From: Nephromyces sp. MM_2019
Taxonomy: Eukaryota > Apicomplexa > Aconoidasida > Nephromycida
DNA: 64,000 nt
NCBI GenBank assembly: GCA_015657535.1
Contig: JADHZB010001096.1
Span: forward strand, 223,192 to 287,191
Direction of reading: 5' to 3'
Positions 25,745 to 37,951 of this stretch are shown in pieces (position 1 is the first letter of the stretch; every line of letters starts with the position of its first letter). The notes under the pieces are model-generated. The model worked only from the letters and a program-made list of their open reading frames with translations, was not told the origin of the DNA and ran no database searches. Both the position numbers and the translations under genes were made by a program.

Positions 25745-25791
25745 CTGTAGCTGCTATCATGTGCAAAATTAACTTATGATAGCAGCTACAG
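25745..25791. repeat. Perfect 16-bp inverted repeat (hairpin)
   Basis: Arms 25745-25760 (CTGTAGCTGCTATCAT) and 25776-25791 are exact reverse complements separated by 15 nt. It lies in non-coding sequence upstream of the LLPH-like gene. Confidence 0.85.
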
Positions 25792-26648
25792 TGGTATTTT
25801 CTACATTTTGATTATGCTTAAACGCCCATAATACCATTTCAAAGCTTATGTAATTCCGCGAGGCAGCTACGTGGCGCTCACACAGTGTAGAATACATATG
25901 GAGCTGCGCCCCAATCACATGTACCAATAGGAGGCGCTGCAAAGCAAACAGCGTTTGCTGGAATGTATTCTCGCCCGCTACCTATTACTTTCGCGATATT
26001 ATTGCGTTCAATGGCCCTATAAGCCCATTATTGTTGAACGCATCTTCATGCGTAGCCCCTGATACCGCGCTTTACGACACAGCGCTATTGAATATTCGTT
26101 ATTTTTGGCCTGATAATCCGCGGTCACAGTAATTCGTTTTGCCTCATTTTCTGCGTATAAACATGAGGCGTGCATGCAATGATAGTATAGGTGCCCCCTC
26201 TCGTTCGAAGCAGTTGCTAATATTTACTTTCTTAAACTGCTTCCTCATTTTCACTAAGTTTGCTACTGCCCTTTAATGTGCATTGAAGATAGACGTTACT
26301 CTGGAATGAAGTGACACTTTGTAATTGAGGATTTCAAACAGGGCTTACACATATGGTCGTATTTATATATTTTGGGTTGATGCTTTAGATACTACGGGTA
26401 ACCTTGAAAGTTCAAGATGCAAGTGTAAGGTGATGAATCTCGCAGAGCAGCATTAAACTCTGTACATCAGAACAAGTCACTTTTGATAAGGTAATTTCCA
26501 GAGCTTGGCTGCTTCCTTGGTATCCAGTGCAACTTATACTCTATAAACTCAGGGGCTCTTATCTTCTCTGACCCCCGCCGAATCTGGCGAACAACCATAC
26601 GATACTGTAAATCTGTTTTGATTTGGGCTAGCAAAAACATCTTCTACA
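25792..26648. other. Presumed promoter region of the LLPH-like gene
   Basis: Non-coding stretch immediately upstream of a plus-strand start codon. It contains some G+C-richer sequence at 25850-26110. I saw no defined promoter motif. Confidence 0.25.
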
Positions 26649-29600
26649 ATGGCAAAGGGGCTAAGATCCAAGGTACACAGGAGGTATCGCTCTGTGAAGA
26701 GGCAAAGGGTGGAAGGTCAGAGACTAGTAGCTTTTCATTGAATTTTCTACTCTTACGTTTATTGTATCTGTCAGGTAACTGTGCGTCAAAACTTGATATG
26801 TTTGGAATAACAACCGTAGTTCTAGTATCTCTCTTGGATTGCGTGTTTTTAATCTATTGATAGCTGTGTATGGTATACTTTTTTTTTACTCATGGTGCTC
26901 TAAATGAATTTCTTTATTAGTAATGCTGGAAGTGTTGTATAGCATCTGCATTTGCCAAGCTTCCCCCTTCTAAAGTCCTTGTGTTGCCTATTTCATCGTC
27001 TCCAATGTTTTGTGAAGCTACATTTGGTACCACTTTTTCATGGTATGCGATGAAGCGTTAACAAAAGTGCACATGGAATGCGAAAATTACGTGTGCGCCA
27101 TGCTCTACAGCCGGTTGCTAAGGTTATTTGCTAGGCGAAAGAATATTATAGAAAATTTGACTGCATAGGATACTTTGCATTGATGCTTACTTCCAATTAT
27201 ATCCTAATTTTTGCAAGATTATATATATATATGTTTCAGAAAACTTGCGATAATTAGCGCGTCATCTCCGATTGGAATTGTCTGAAAAGTATACTTGTTA
27301 ATAATCGTATGGATGTGTACCTGCTCATCATTTAAAGAGGTCTAATTTGGGGGTTTTTCCTTCCAATGTGATTGTTTGACAAACTGAAAAATTTTGTCCT
27401 GCATTTCAGCGCGACATTTTTTTAGCCCTATTCCATTCCCCACGCGTCTTCGGCACTGTTCGTTCTATGCTATTTTTATTAAGATGTATTCTCGACCACA
27501 AAAGCTCTCCTGAGTTTTTATCACGCTGGTGTCTTGATCCTTAATTGCTCATTTCTTATTTATATATGCAGACACAATAGAGGCGTCTCGAGTTCTGGAG
27601 GCGCATAAAAAACTTTGTGCTATTCAATCCGGGACCCATTGCGAGAATATGCGTGCGCCAAATAAATTTTTGTATCCAGGTAACATCATTTCTTATTGAA
27701 AAAGCAAGGCTACGTTACTCGTAGCCACGTTTACTCATTATTGCAAACTTTACCGATTATAACAAACTTCACTGATTATAGCCAGATTTACTGCTCATGG
27801 CTGCCTTGGCTGCTCATGGCCAACTTCACTGATTGTAGCCACCTTGGCTGCTCGTGAATTCCCTTAAAAGTTTGTCTAATGTTCGTATCGATTTGGACTA
27901 CTCATTGGATAGCTAATTTTTCTATAAAGTATGAGCAGAAGCAGAGAGTAACTATTTTGAAATTTAATATGAGCAATTTTCTTTGCGGTAATTTTGTGTA
28001 CTATGTTCTTCATCAAAGACTTAAAAAACTTCATTCTAGTAATTGAAAAGCCTTTTTTTTGGAGTTATTTTTGTAGTCTATTCACAAAATGGGGGTGCCA
28101 TTGTGCCAAAAAGTTTCATATTCATCTTAATGTATGCTATTTGTTATCGATGGGCTAAATTTGCAAAAAACTGCAGATAATGAAGCTGCAGAGATTCCTC
28201 GAGTAAAAATTACGGAACATCTGGATTTTCGGTCGGAGGCCCTTCCCTTGTCTGGTGAGAAATATCATAGAAGAACACGATGCTGTTTTATTCTAGTAAA
28301 TAAGATTTCAGAGGAGGCTTCGTAGTGTTGTATCCTATAGTAGCGAACTGATTAGAGGAAGAAACAACAGTATCTATATGCTTCAAACTCCAGTAGTTCC
28401 AACAGTTATTCCTTTTGTGTAGTATACTCGTTACGAAATCTCTTTTCAAGTAAATTAGCAGTAGTTATAAATACTGATGTTTTACCCTGTAATTTTTGAA
28501 GTTTTAGAATATCAGTAATACGATGAGGTTTCGATGGTTTTTGCAAGTCTCTTTCACCTGAAATGGAGGGCATAGCTACGCTTCAGCTTGCAGTCAGCGT
28601 GATGCTTGCAGAACGCTCTTATGTTTCGGAGATAATCACGGATATCTATCTTTTATGCATACAAGAAACAAAATGCTGTTAGTGGTAGCAATAGTTTGAA
28701 AATCCATAGCAATTCCTTCTCAATATCAAGGGACCCCTCAATGTAGAAGAAATTTTCGTTCTGCTGATTGTATTTAGAATATTTTGCTGATTGCATTTGC
28801 TTATACCATAGCATCAGAGATGGAACTCTTTTTACGTTTTTCTACGATATCGGTCGAGATGTATGTGTGTCTAGGCGATAATTGCAAACTATTTTTTACG
28901 CCCTTTTGCTGTTTTAAGTATCAGATCAATACCATCTATTAACGAATGCTGTAAAGTTTATGTCTAGCATCGATTAGACGCATTAAGAATGAAGAAAAAC
29001 CGAGGAGATATCGTAAAGTTAATAGCGAAATCCTAAGCCTCTTGACTATGATTTGCTCCTACCAGTCTACATGAAGGTGTCAGTTTCACTTTAGTAGGAA
29101 CTCACACTCTACCGCTTCTTTTTTAACTTTCATCTCTTTATCTTGCGTAGTTTATACTCCTCTCTTGTGTGCTATCCCCTCCTCCCCAAAGCCAGCCCTC
29201 CTTTTGCCAGTATTGGGCCATTTCATTGTGTGTTACTAAATGTTTTGCCACCAATCATTGTATGTCATAGTGGCTGCTCCGCTTTCATTACGGTACCACG
29301 TTGGTTTCATTCTCATAGAATCCTAGTCATACACTGCATATGAATGATGCGCTGCTACGCCTGCTTGCAATATAAACCCCTCTCCCGCCGATTGTTTTGC
29401 TTTGAATAAACTCTTCCTATGCGGTTTAAAGGTTTTGCTGGAGTTGGCCAGAGGAGGAAGTTTACTCAGGAAGAAAAGGAGCGCTTAAAGGCTGCATATG
29501 GCCACGTTCCTGGGCCGACTTATGAAGAGTCCTCTTTGATGAACAAATTTCAGCTTGGCCATGAAATGTCTGGCTTTTCGGAGCTTTCTTCCTGGGATAA

Positions 29601-29886
29601 TTCTGGTATCACTATCAATGATACAGTGCAATTTTTCCCCTTCGCAGCGCCACCTTCATTTTTGATAGACGCCTCATCGCAGCTTGAAGGAGGCGCTCCT
29701 GATCTAGCAGCGGATGATACAATGTCGGGAACTACACGTCTGGCCGTGGCGACCTGTAAGATAACGCCAAAGGCACCCCGACAGAAATGGAAGAAGAAGG
29801 GTGTAAAGTCCAACAGCAACCAGCTACTTCCTGTTTCCAATTTGAAAAGACCAAGGAGGCCAGTGAGGCCGCAGGAGAAGTTTTAG
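26649..29886 (+). CDS. LLPH-like (MAKxxRSK) nucleolar protein, 4 exons
   Basis: Exons 26649-26715, 27572-27679, 28177-28254 and 29432-29886 join in consistent phase (each junction after the first base of a codon), giving 235 residues. The N-terminus MAKGLRSKVHRRYRSVKR matches the highly conserved MAKxxRSKxxR start of the LLPH/DUF2423 family, small basic nucleolar proteins linked to large-subunit ribosome biogenesis. Further on are TIEASRVLEAHKKLC, APNKFLYPDNEAAEIPRVKI, DFRSEALPLSG and QRRKFTQEEKERLKAAYGHV. The middle of the last exon is Ser/Asp/Ala-rich and the C-terminus very basic (RQKWKKKG, KRPRRPVRPQEKF), fitting nucleolar retention. The first three exons are too short to show as open frames. 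The last exon also has an ATG at 29419, but the splice at 29432 continues exon 3 in phase. Family assignment rests on the N-terminus. Confidence 0.75.
27715..27862. repeat. Degenerate minisatellite, about 19-20 bp unit
   Basis: Variants of ACTGATTGTAGCCACCTTGG and GCTGCTCATGGCCAACTT alternate through the second intron of the LLPH-like gene. The copies are imperfect. Confidence 0.6.
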
Positions 29887-31850
29887 GTCAACGAAGATTG
29901 ATTATATATAGTTTGTTAGGGTTATAGAGATTTGATTGATGTTTTTTGGGGTGTGCAGTTTATTGAGTAGGATAATATTGAGCCGGCTAAGTGAGCTGGG
30001 CAGTGAGAGGGATTCAGGAAAGGAGAGTGGGGCGTTGATGGTATATAATAACAGAGAAGAAAGAGGATTATGTTTTAGGAGGGTATTGTTTATAGAAAAT
30101 AAGGAGCTTCAGCAGTGCTGATGAAGGTATTTGATGAAGCTCCTTCAGTGCTGATAGAGATCGCCAGATAGATCCTCTTAACCGCTTAAGGATTGCTTCT
30201 TATAGCTAGTGTATTGCGAAAAAAAATATTCTTCCAGCCTTTTGTTGAATCCTTCCCTCTCTGATTATGGTGTGTGTCATACATTTTCTTATGCTTAGAG
30301 CAACAGTTTCGCACTTTTTCGAGTCTTATATTTTGTTAGCCCCTGAGCTAGTAGCTTTCCAGGGAGCTCACCACGCTGGTGTTCTTGCAATTTTGTATAA
30401 TTGAAAGAACGTAGAATTCGAGATACTTTTCAAAATCGCTTGAGCGCTTGTTGAAATCATCAGCGTTACGCGATACCTTTCAAATTTTAGGGAAAGCTCT
30501 TGGGGAAAGCCGGAATTTATCGCGCTTTGATGAATTTCCCATGAAAATTATCCCCCTGCCTAAAATTGGTTTGAATTACTCATGCGGTGGCTGGAAGGAG
30601 GGGGGAATGGGGATAAGCATGTGAACAAAGATGTGACTAAGAGGGAGAAGACAGAGGAGGTATTTTTTCATTGCTCTTAAATCTTCCTGCTGCATGGATT
30701 GTGCTGTTTGCTATAGCTTCAGGTTGATTCGTCTGCTGTATTTATGTGGTATGTAATATTGTATAATGTGTGTGAGAGGTGTTTGCACTGCTGGGTGCGT
30801 TATTTTTCTGGGAAAGAATTACTGAGAAGGCAGTATGTTGCTTTTTCCCTAACAGAAAGTATTAGATGAAGTGCTGGAGCTAGGGGGATTTCTCGCGATT
30901 TTTTGGCTAGAAGAGGAGACGATTGGATAGCAAAATTCCATGAGGTTGCATAGGAAGAGGCAAATATTGAGCACAAGTAGAAGAAAATATGAGGAGGATG
31001 CAATTGAGTTTGTTTATTACAAATTAGTAAGTATGTAGAAGAATCCTAGAAATTAGAGAATTTAAGCAATTTTATCGCCGAGCATAAAAGGCATTAAACC
31101 AAAACGATGCTCTTTCAAAAGCTAGGAATTCTGAGATCTGGAAATCACGGGGATCTTTAAATTAAAGTGAAATTAAGTCTCTTTTATATGCCTTTGAGGA
31201 TATAAGATAACAAAGTTTGTGTAGTTTCTTGCGTGAATGGGTATTTTTTATCTGTGTGTGTGTGTGTCTTTTCTGTGTGTGTGTGCTTGCTTGTTTCTAC
31301 TCTGTGTGTGTGTGTTTCTTTTCTGTATGTGCGTACTTGTTTGTTTGTACTCTGTGTTTCTAATCTCCGTGTATGTGCTTCTACTCTCTGTGCGCATATT
31401 CTTCTCTGCGTGTTCTTATTCCCTCCGTATGTGTGTGTTTTCTCTTTTTGAAGTTATATGGGATAGGCTGCGTATCTGGCGTAGCTTACTTAACAGATTT
31501 ATTATGTAGATACTATAAAGAGCTACGAATTAATAGACTTATAAGGCATTCAAGCGGATAGTTATATTCCAGAGATTAAACGTTTAACTCCAAGAATTTA
31601 TTTTAGTAAATTTTGGATGTTTCAGAGCCTGATTTGCTCGCATCGTATCATTCCAGCGTATGAGCGATTTCACACACTTTTAATTGCATTACAATGGCGG
31701 AAAAAAGCTCAGCATCTTCACATTGCCAGAAAATGCTCATCTTCAGTCATATGGGCTCCAGACTCAGCATACGGAGATTGCACCTTGCATAGTACATCTC
31801 ATCAAAAGAGATTTTCTCATCAAACACACACATCTCGACTAGATTTCCGG
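29887..31850. other. Convergent intergenic region
   Basis: Sequence between the 3' ends of the LLPH-like gene (+) and the CDC123 gene (-). It contains 3' untranslated sequence of both and a TG-rich minisatellite (31249-31440). No gene seen. Confidence 0.45.
31249..31440. repeat. TG-rich minisatellite
   Basis: Repeated TCTGTGTGTGTGTG blocks separated by CTTGTTTCTACTC-like spacers, roughly 25-35 bp per unit, decaying towards the right. Confidence 0.75.
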
Positions 31851-34800
31851 CTAGCGTTGATTTCGTCCTGTGATACACGCATACTCTTCGTCCAAGTCTT
31901 TTAAGATATCTTCAACGTCAACATTTTCATCAGCATTCCTTCCATTTACCGCCAATCGAAATTCCTAAGAAATAAAGGCAAATCTTGAAAGAATGATACA
32001 AATCCACTAGCTATACCAGCTTCTGCAAAAATTCTTGAAGAATTTACTTTGCGAGTAATGTGGCATACTTCAAACCCGCAGGGCTATTCGTGGAAGAAGG
32101 GGAAAACATCAAAAAACTGCTTTAAAGGCATTAAAACCTAAAGTTTTTCTCACCCTACGGGGCTCTTAAATCCACGCACACACTATCGCATAAGCGAGAT
32201 GGCGCACACACATGTTGTATCACCAGGTTGTGTGGCGCAGGTATTCTGTATAGAAGTTTTCCTTCTATATATAATTATCAAGGAGATTTTCCTTGCAGAT
32301 GATGCATATATATTAAAAGATTTAAGAAATACTTGAAGCAGTGTAAGTGTGGGTTATCAATCACTTCTACATGCAAGACGAGATTTATACCTCTTCATCT
32401 CATGCTCTGTATGATGTATTCTACTGTAGTAGAAGCAGCATTATGAAAGAAACCAACGAAATTGTAGTAAGATTCAGTAGCAAAATTGACAGACTGTGAA
32501 GGCATACATATAGCATAGCAACTGCCTGAATTTACTGTGAAACTGCAATTTTTTGCCTTTTCTCGAGACGAGGTAAAAGCTATAATACCCTCTATACAAT
32601 TAACAAGCATGAGAGCTTGGAGCAGCACATACCGGATATACCATAATTTGAAGGAGAAAAATCTGATTACACACTCTATCATGCCCTGTCTCAAGAAGTA
32701 TCTTTTCTGGCTTTGATACAGAAGATTTGTGCATTAAACTGAGAAGAAACATATTTTTGCATGAAAAAAACATACCAAAGGAAAACGAGAATGTCCTTCA
32801 CTGGAGCTCTTCACTTCATCCTCGTTAGAGACTATTCGAAGAGCAAATCGCTCAGTTTTTACCTTTTCTCTACTCTTGGAATCTTCTTCAAAAGCCATGC
32901 TCCGAAGTTCTTCCCAAGAAAACAGCAAAGGATCAGTTGGGTCTCCCCATGGTGATATGTCCATCAACCTGAAATTGAAGAGAAATTTAGCGAAGCTTTA
33001 TAATTTTTAGCTGAAGCTATCGAAAATACATTCAAAAATGAAAGAAAAACACTACAGGACAACCCAAATCTGCCTGGGGGTTCCAACACACAGGAAATGT
33101 GATGATATATCATTAGATGCTATAAGAATTGGAGTATATACTCTCCACAAACCACACAAACATCGAAATACCAGCATCGCAGGCCTCGGTTGCTACTCCG
33201 ACGATTCTCCACATAAACGTCAAAGGCGTAACGCTCAAGCTTGAAAGACTTCATCGTAGCCTCAAAAAAAGCTACAATGCTTTTCTTAATTTTTTCATTG
33301 AATTCCTCGTTTAGTAATGCACTGAAGCAGGACGAGACATTCCGCTGGGAAATACCGAGCAATCCATGAAATGCTACAAAACCTCGAAATTCCATGTGTG
33401 TGGAAATATTAACTTTCTTCACAAAAATGAGAAAATGTGAGAAAGTAGGCAGAGAAGGGGTGGGAAAACACGTGTGAGCCGGGAAGAGTGGAGATGCGTA
33501 TATACTGTGGGGGGAAGCCTGCAGCGAAGTATCGGAAGAAGGCTCATTATGGCATGAATTGGAGGGATTTTCCGGCAGTGTGTTGGAGGGTGTGTGGTCG
33601 GTGGTAGTGGCGTCGTGCACGGAAGATGAATATATATGAGGGTTTACGGGTAGTGGAAGATTCATTGAAGATTTTGCTGCTTTTTGGAGTGATGAGGGAG
33701 GATTTTCGTGTGTTGATGGTATGGATTTTACGGGTGAAGTAGCTGTCCCTATAAGCAAAGACTGCGGGTCTTTTCGACCAGTTGAAGTATAATCAGCCGG
33801 AAAAGCATGAGAAGGGCATTCCGATGCAGCAAACGTGTTTGGGATATTGGAATTCGTAATTTCATCCATACAACTAGGAATTTCCCCCGGAAACTTATCT
33901 CTCGTAATCGAGTGGTAGGGAAAATCTTGAAAATCAGAGAGTAAGGCGGTTAGCAGGAAGCTAGTATCCTGCCCTTTAGAAGCATAAGGCAGGCTCCTTT
34001 TAGTGAACCTGGAATGTATTCTTTTCTCCGTCAATTGAGCATCGGAGAAGACTTCCTTGGCATCGATACAATCACGAAACGGAGCATCAATGTATTTCGA
34101 AATCCTCTCAGAACTCCTCAATAATAAGAGAACATCACTACGCAGGAAAAAAGAATGATTAGTGTGTTTTTCGGTATACTGCGCTGTGTGTGTCTCGTCA
34201 CATATTGCCTATATACATCAAATTTTCTGTTGTGAAAGCGTTTGGCAAATTACAATTTAGAAGAGCGATAAGAAGACGAAATAAACACACATGACTCACG
34301 CAGAAACGAGTGTTATGAGAGGCTTCTGTAGAGTGGGGGAGGCGTATCAGGGGGGGAGAGATTCACTATAAGGAATATCGAGAGGCATTTGGGGTGGTGT
34401 GAAAAAGAGTATGAAAAAATGTGAAAAAATTATTTTGCTCTTTATAAAGATGATGCTTTTTTAGCTATATGTAATCTTGAAAGTGAGAAAATCACACCAG
34501 AAGAAGTAATGTCTTCTAATCTCACACAGACACACATTACGAGTGAAAAATAATGCCACAAGCTAGCACCATGCAAGCTTCATTGGCTCTTTCCTACTGT
34601 CACACCCTTGAGTGTATATAACACTCACATACACATGCTAATATTATCCCTCTCAAAAAATACTTCACTCTAAAAAAACAAAACTTAGTGCAAACCTCGG
34701 TAGAGAACAAATTAGGCTTCCCGTCATCCAAATAGCATCCTTAGGTGTGCACCAGTTGAGCCTTGGTATCACATTGCCTCCCAAATTCTGCAAAAAGCTA

Positions 34801-37800
34801 GTGTTTTTTGATGAAAAATCCACGTAGAACCGGGAAAACATCAAAAAAGATGATTAATAAGAAACAAAATTTTTTTATTCGAATTTAGATATTTCGAAAT
34901 GTAAATTTGAAAAAATCTTCCTCTTCCACCAGTTTGCGTTTACATATTTCTCTGTATTATATAAATTAATTCACAGCATTTTCTTCAGTTCTTCTAAATA
35001 CAATGCTTTCATTAAAATCCATCTTCAAAAGAAATTAGACGAAATTTGATGAAAAAAGCCTAGCATCTCTTGCCTGCATTGCAAGCTCCATTTCGTTGTA
35101 AAATTCTTGGTTGCGTGCTAGGTCTTCCTCAGCTTCTCTAACTTTAGTAGGGTCGGAAGAGAGGTGAGCATCGTCTTCAACTTGATCTTCATTTGAAGAC
35201 TCAAATCCGTCACTGCTGCTGCTATTGGAGTCAACTTCATTCTATAGTTTGCAAAACGGAAGAAGAAAATAACTTTCATGCATCAAGATATTGCAAAAAA
35301 GTGGTTAATCATTTGCAAATCTGCTCTCACTATGCAAACACACACACACACGCTTTATGGGTAAAAACGTTTTAAAGCAGCCCCAGAAAATTCGATAGCA
35401 GATTATTAGTATATCATCTGTGTACTCTGTAAAAAGACAAGTATATGCATATCTTATTACAGGAAAAACGAGTGGCCAGCAATCACCTATAAAAATATTA
35501 GGAAAACGCAAGAAAAGCCCTTCAATTAACTTCTAAAACTTATAAATGAAGCGGTTATGAGTTTTAGAAGTTGATTGAAGGGCTTTTCTTGCGTCTCAAT
35601 GATGCCCAAATACAATAAAAATACAGAGAAAAACACTATTAGGATATACGGAAATTCAGCAAGCTACTACATTCTTTCACTATAGAAAATAAAAGAAAAA
35701 CCTCGCAGGACTAAGAAAAAAGAAAAAATTTGAAATATGCAACTTACCATGTAGCTATGCTTCCTTACAACAAAAGAAGGCAGTCGTACTTCATCTGCTT
35801 CAAGATACTTCATTAAGCTTACAGGTATCTGAAGCATAGAAGATTTGAGACAGGAAGAGAGGTAAGAATGCCATTCTTGATACTGACAAGCCAGAAGCTC
35901 ATCGGTGTACATACACCCTGCAGGACCCCAAAGATTGAAAAGAAATCGATTGAGGGTTTCGCTCCCAAACTTATGATCAGCAAATAGATGATGTGGAGAC
36001 AATCTTGATTCAACTCCAGACAACAAGCTGCAGCTTAAACAGGAAGATGCAATATCGCCCACGAATTTTGCATCAGTCAAAAAGAAGGAAGAAGATGGGA
36101 TTGAATATATCAAACTGGACGAGCAACACACGGAATTGGTTTTGCTACTCTCAGGAGCATCAACGAAAGAGCCAGCAGAAGTTGAAAACTTCAAGCAGCC
36201 AAAATCTTCAGTTTCGGTCTCGAAAAATTCCTTGTATCCACACAAGTTATTTCGTAAAATATTCGTGTATTCCACCGGAGAAAGAAAATGCGATATTTTT
36301 TCCGAGTTTGCAGGCTGAAGAGATGCGGGTAATCTTATTTTTAGTGTGGAAGTAAAGTAAGAGACAGCGCCAAGGCTCGCTTCGTGCATAGAGGTCGATT
36401 CTTGATCTAGGGGAGCCGCTTCGTAAGCATCCAATTTATCTTCGGGATGGCTGAAGCTGGAAAACTGCGACGTTCCCCTCGAAACACCATGATTACCCTC
36501 TTCACCGTTGACAGAACTCTTTTCCTCTCGTGAGGAAGTAGTATCAGAGGGTTTCTCACGGCTTGAAACCTCATCATCTAACGTATGTTTACAATAAGAT
36601 ACGATCGGTGTTATCTCATAGCATGGCCTTTCCCCGTTGCAGGGTGAATTTGTTTGACGGATTTCGACTAAGAGTGACAGAGATGAGGAAGTAGATGTTA
36701 GCAAAACAAAAAAGATTGATGGGGTAAAAGAGAAATTTAAAAGCATGGCACAAGAGAGTGTGTGGACAAGAGCGTTTTGTGTGTGTAGACAAGAGCATGT
36801 GAACACAGAATAGCTTCAAAATTTTCCTTTTCCCTGCTTTTTTTGGGGAAATATTAATAAATGATGAAAAACCAAGGTGCAGCAGGAGAAAAAAATCTAT
36901 ATCTATAGAGAAATCTTGTGTATTCCTCAAAAAAAACAGTCATTTCAAGTGCTATACACACTCATAGACTGCAAAATAACCTTGTAAAAGGCATGCAATG
37001 ATTAAAAACGTTGAGCCACTTTTAAACAGAAAAACGACAGTCTCTCAAGCATATATTTAACCCAAAATCTTTGCAATTTTTCTTTAAAATTACTATCAAT
37101 CTCGTACGATGTCATCTATTATAGTTTTTAAACTGCTTCAGATCTCTCAATGTAATCTAGTTCATAAATTTTTGTTCTAAAGGCTTAAATATTGCCTTGG
37201 GCAAAGTTTCTCCATATTTTCTCTCGCATGAACACGTCTTACTCTCTATAGAAGCGAGAAGAGGAGGATGATGCTGAAGTGAGAAGAAAAGACGAAGAGG
37301 AAGAGGACAACAAAAGAGAAGATGAGGAAGATGCTGAGCAGATGAAGAAAAGACTAAGATACTAAGGAAACCAGAAAAGATGAGGATGCTCAAGAGGCGA
37401 GATAAGACACTAAAATGCTAACGAAACCAGAAAAGAATAAGATGTTAAACAGAGAAGAAAGGATAAGGATGCTTAACAGGCAAGAAAAGATTAAAGTGCT
37501 CCCTACCAAAGGCCTGGCAAGTTTATCGAGAGTCCCATAACCACAAAAAGAAAAACGACAAGCATTAGTATTGCAAGTAGCCAATTTCATGCAGTACATG
37601 TCTTCCATTACCTTTAGTAATGCATATAATGTCCGGGAAGATATCAAGATTATCGGCAGCACTGCTTGCCACCATGGAAAGGTCCCTGCTCTGCAGTCTC
37701 CTTTCTACAGTAGTATATGGCCTCTCTATGGCTACATAAAGATTGCCGCTTAAATTTTCTACAAACGGCTGGCCATTCAAACGAGCATCTTGTCCTGCGC

Positions 37801-37951
37801 AGCATTCTAGTCTCAAAGCTGTAGTAAGTCCTTTTTCAACCGCGAGGGTTGAATTCACCTTCAATGTTACATCGATATTAGACTGGAAGAAGGTTTTGAA
37901 GAAAGAAGAAGCAAGTACCGGAGCATTCGGAAGCAAAATTACCTCCTCCAT
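31851..37951 (-). CDS. CDC123: CDC123 (D123) family protein, eIF2 assembly factor, with long insertions
   Basis: CDC123 is an ATP-grasp-fold cytosolic chaperone that binds eIF2 gamma and is needed to assemble the eIF2 trimer. Core exons in coding order: 35748-36667, 35074-35241, 34696-34787, 33172-34137, 32776-32968, 32671-32685, 31851-31964. Family motifs seen in order: QYQEWHSYL and LEADEVRLPS; an acidic DEVDSNSSSSDG segment; NLGGNVIPRLNWCTPKDAIW; SDVLLLLRSSERI; FVKKVNISTHMEFRGFVAFH; GLLGISQRN; YAFDVYVEN; WLMDISPWGDPTDPLLFSWE; ALRIVSNE; and a terminal acidic exon. About 210 Ser/Pro/Thr-rich residues interrupt the domain between FRDC and the EFRGFV strand, and about 250 low-complexity residues precede it. 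An upstream exon, 37612-37951 (starts MEEVILLPNAP), joins in phase across a 0.9-kb intron and would give 935 residues. That join, and the 15-nt exon, are uncertain. The intron after 35074 starts with GC. Confidence 0.85.
35506..35594. repeat. 35-bp inverted repeat, one mismatch (hairpin)
   Basis: Arms 35506-35540 and 35560-35594 are reverse complements at 34 of 35 positions, separated by 19 nt. It sits in the CDC123 intron between 35241 and 35748. It could be a MITE-like remnant or a small-RNA precursor hairpin. No target-site duplication was recognised. Confidence 0.9.
37255..37500. repeat. Purine-rich degenerate repeat in the putative first CDC123 intron
   Basis: Repeating GAAGATGCTGA, GAGAAAAGA and ACTAAAATGCTAA-type blocks, strongly A/G-biased on the plus strand. 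It is non-coding in the gene model. The open frames that cross it on the minus strand are low-complexity Leu/Ser runs. Confidence 0.55.

Noticed and set aside
28560..28690. Possible WD-repeat-like exon (LLCFGDNHGYLSF)
   Set aside because: It falls in an intron of the LLPH-like gene, whose flanking exons join in phase without it, and its acceptor is weak.
32395..32694. 97-codon minus frame as the CDC123 C-terminus
   Set aside because: Only its first five codons align with the family. A donor there joins in phase to a better acidic terminal exon at 31851-31964.
32776..34137. HORMA/REV7-like domain
   Set aside because: An early impression from the helix followed by ERYAFDV. The upstream LNWCTPKDAIW and downstream TDPLLFSWEEL motifs show it is CDC123.
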